Below, piece by piece: positions 21,461 through 22,737 of a stretch of 22,737 bases of DNA (its first letter is position 1; every line of letters begins with the position of its first letter). The notes beneath the pieces are model-generated. The model saw only the letters and a program-made list of their open reading frames with translations. It was not told the origin of the DNA and did no database searches. Made by a program: the position numbers and the translations under genes. The stretch is from assembly GCA_002305805.1 (NCBI GenBank), contig DBQY01000012.1, positions 1 to 22,737 on the forward strand, read 5' to 3'. The DNA comes from Atopobium sp. UBA1382 (lineage in GTDB: Bacteria > Actinomycetota > Coriobacteriia > Coriobacteriales > Atopobiaceae).

Positions 21461-21605
21461 GGCAATCCCTTCTCCTAGGGCGCCACCGATGCGCTGGCGC
21501 TTCGGCTTGCCGCCTTTGTGGCGTTGGCCTTACGATAGAGCGCGTCGCGTTTGCGGGCGATGCCCCTGCGGCCCAGGCTTGGCGGGTATCGCGCGCCTGA
21601 TGTCC

Positions 21606-21634
21606 CATGTTCGGGGGGCGGTGTTGCGTACAAT
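21606..21634 (+). promoter_or_regulatory. possible promoter of the 7TM sensor gene
   Basis: A good -10, TACAAT (21629-21634), lies 33 bp before the ATG; 17 bp upstream of it is a poor -35, CATGTT (21606-21611). The 206-bp divergent gap (21461-21666) holds no gene and no other clear motif. Confidence 0.35.
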
Positions 21635-21666
21635 GGACTAGGATCGGGCCGAGCGGGGGTGTCGCG

Positions 21667-22737
21667 ATGTCAGGGATTGCGTCGATGGTTCGAAAGGCCG
21701 CCGCACGCGTGCGAGCTGCCGACAGGCGTCAGGTCCTCGTCGCCTGCGCCGCATGTGCCCTTGCGATCATCGTGCTGCTGCTCTTGTCGGAGGGTCTTCT
21801 CGACCACGATATCTGGCGTTCGGCCGATCGGGACGCGTTCTATCCCCTTGGGCACTACAACACGACGCCCCACATGGCAGCGACGGTCGCCTTCCTGTCG
21901 ATATGGGGTCCCTTTTCGTGCTGGCGGTGCTTCGATCCTCTGGTTCGTAGGTACATGGCCGGCTGCTTCATGTTGTTTGCCGGCTGGATGCTCGTCGTCA
22001 TCGTTAAATACGCCGTGGTTTGGGACCCCGCCGTCGAGCTCCTGTGGTACTGCTTCTACGTTCCTATCCTGCTCGTCCCCATGCTGTGCGTGTTCACGGC
22101 GTTTCGGGCTGCCGGCGTGGATGGCCGCCCTGCCGTCGTGAGGTGCAGGAGGGCACTCCTCGCGATCAACGCCTTGCTTCTGGTGGTGGTGTTCACCAAC
22201 GGGATCCACCACGCGGTCTTCTCCTTTGATGTCGCAAACCCCGACTGGTCTGATAAGTACGAGTACGCGCCTCTGTACTACGTGGTGTATGCGATGGCCG
22301 TCGGTCAGTTCGTCGCGTTCTTTGCCTTGCTTTTTGCAAACGCGTGTCGGCAGCTCAGGGGCGCGATCGTCACCGTGTCGCTCGTCTGCGCGCTGGCGGT
22401 CGTGTACGGATTGGCCTACGTGCTGCGCGTCCCGTTCTTCTTCTCGGGCAACTTCTCTCTCAGCTATACGTGGTTCGTATGCGTGGCAATCGAGCTGTGC
22501 TTCGACTTCGGCATCATTCCGGCCTTCGCTCACTACGGGCGCCTGTTCCAGACCCTCCCCATGGACGTGAAGGTGTTCTCCCTCTCTGCCGAGAGGGGGG
22601 ATGGTCCCATCTACGCGACGTTTCAGGCCGGCCCCGTCTCGCCCCAGGGGCGGTCCTGCGTCGAGGCGTGCGCGACGGGGCCCGTACGGCTCATCTCTGA
22701 CGTGACCCCCGATGTCGTGTATCACGCCCAGAGGGTC
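21667..22737 (+). CDS. 7TM membrane sensor protein (histidine-kinase N-terminal 7TM-like), 3' end outside window
   Basis: The frame from ATG 21667 stays open for 357 codons to the window edge. Hydrophobic segments lie at about 23-41, 69-84, 97-118, 127-146, 162-179, 203-225, 233-252 and 266-285, a 7-8 helix receptor. After the last helix comes a block like FDFGIIPAFAHYGRLFQTLPMDVKVFSL, resembling the cytosolic lead-in (IGLIPSNTGYxxLF) found in clostridial and coriobacterial 7TM sensor proteins, whose next part is a soluble signalling or sensor-kinase-like domain. The first 22 residues are basic and cytoplasmic. The ribosome binding site is weak (GCGGGGGT). It is divergent from the DUF4428 operon. 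The output domain is not in the window, so kinase activity is only inferred. Confidence 0.75.
   Translation, partial: MSGIASMVRKAAARVRAADRRQVLVACAACALAIIVLLLLSEGLLDHDIWRSADRDAFYPLGHYNTTPHMAATVAFLSIWGPFSCWRCFDPLVRRYMAGCFMLFAGWMLVVIVKYAVVWDPAVELLWYCFYVPILLVPMLCVFTAFRAAGVDGRPAVVRCRRALLAINALLLVVVFTNGIHHAVFSFDVANPDWSDKYEYAPLYYVVYAMAVGQFVAFFALLFANACRQLRGAIVTVSLVCALAVVYGLAYVLRVPFFFSGNFSLSYTWFVCVAIELCFDFGIIPAFAHYGRLFQTLPMDVKVFSLSAERGDGPIYATFQAGPVSPQGRSCVEACATGPVRLISDVTPDVVYHAQRV

Noticed and set aside
21670..22725. 351-codon minus-strand frame opposite the 7TM sensor
   Set aside because: The plus-strand frame gives clean membrane helices and a plausible start; the antisense product is hydrophilic and without recognisable features.

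Overview
The window is high-GC DNA (roughly two thirds G+C by eye) with strong GC bias at third codon positions and clear AGGAG-type ribosome binding sites. Its families (DUF3793 next to flavodoxin, DUF6110 next to a P-type ATPase, DUF4428 next to an SPFH/zinc-ribbon protein, a YbtPQ-like ABC pair with an AraC regulator) suggest an anaerobic or microaerophilic actinobacterium of the Coriobacteriia (Olsenella/Atopobium/Collinsella type). This placement is inference from gene content. No rRNA, tRNA or CRISPR array was seen.

Layout. 1-272: 3' end of a sigma-70-region-4-like gene broken by an in-frame TAG. 512-2849: peroxide-detoxification pair, a 2-Cys peroxiredoxin (ahpC) and a flavoprotein disulfide reductase carrying its AhpF-type dithiol domain at the C-terminus rather than the N-terminus. 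2850-3168: gene remnant and a low-GC control region. 3169-4705: hipBA-type toxin-antitoxin module. 4724-8037 (minus): DUF6110 protein, metal P-type ATPase and acyl-hydrolase. 8103-8553: no intact gene. 8554-10394 (minus): DUF3793 protein, flavodoxin and a membrane protein. 10464-15188: two ABC half-transporters (minus) divergent from an AraC regulator (plus), the whole unit bracketed by two copies of a palindrome. 15281-16627 (minus): AAA/DUF4143 ATPase with a 33-bp-period repeat upstream. 16739-18315: scar of a third palindrome, a truncated antitoxin, an internally deleted PIN toxin, an IS481-family element at CTAG, and a beheaded TPM-type gene. 18507-21460 (minus): lipoprotein, SPFH/zinc-ribbon and DUF4428 operon. 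21667-end: 7TM sensor protein, cut by the window edge.

Two patterns cut across the genes. First, a 16-bp AT-rich near-palindrome (consensus about GTTARCTAWRGYTAAC) lies upstream of the DUF6110/P-ATPase operon, twice upstream of DUF3793/flavodoxin and between the ABC operon and AraC, with a weaker version upstream of ahpC. This suggests one metal- or redox-responsive regulon covering most of the first 15 kb. Second, three long perfect palindromes share the core GGGACAGTCCC, but their outer arms differ and remain self-complementary. Two of them supply the stop codons of the genes they follow.
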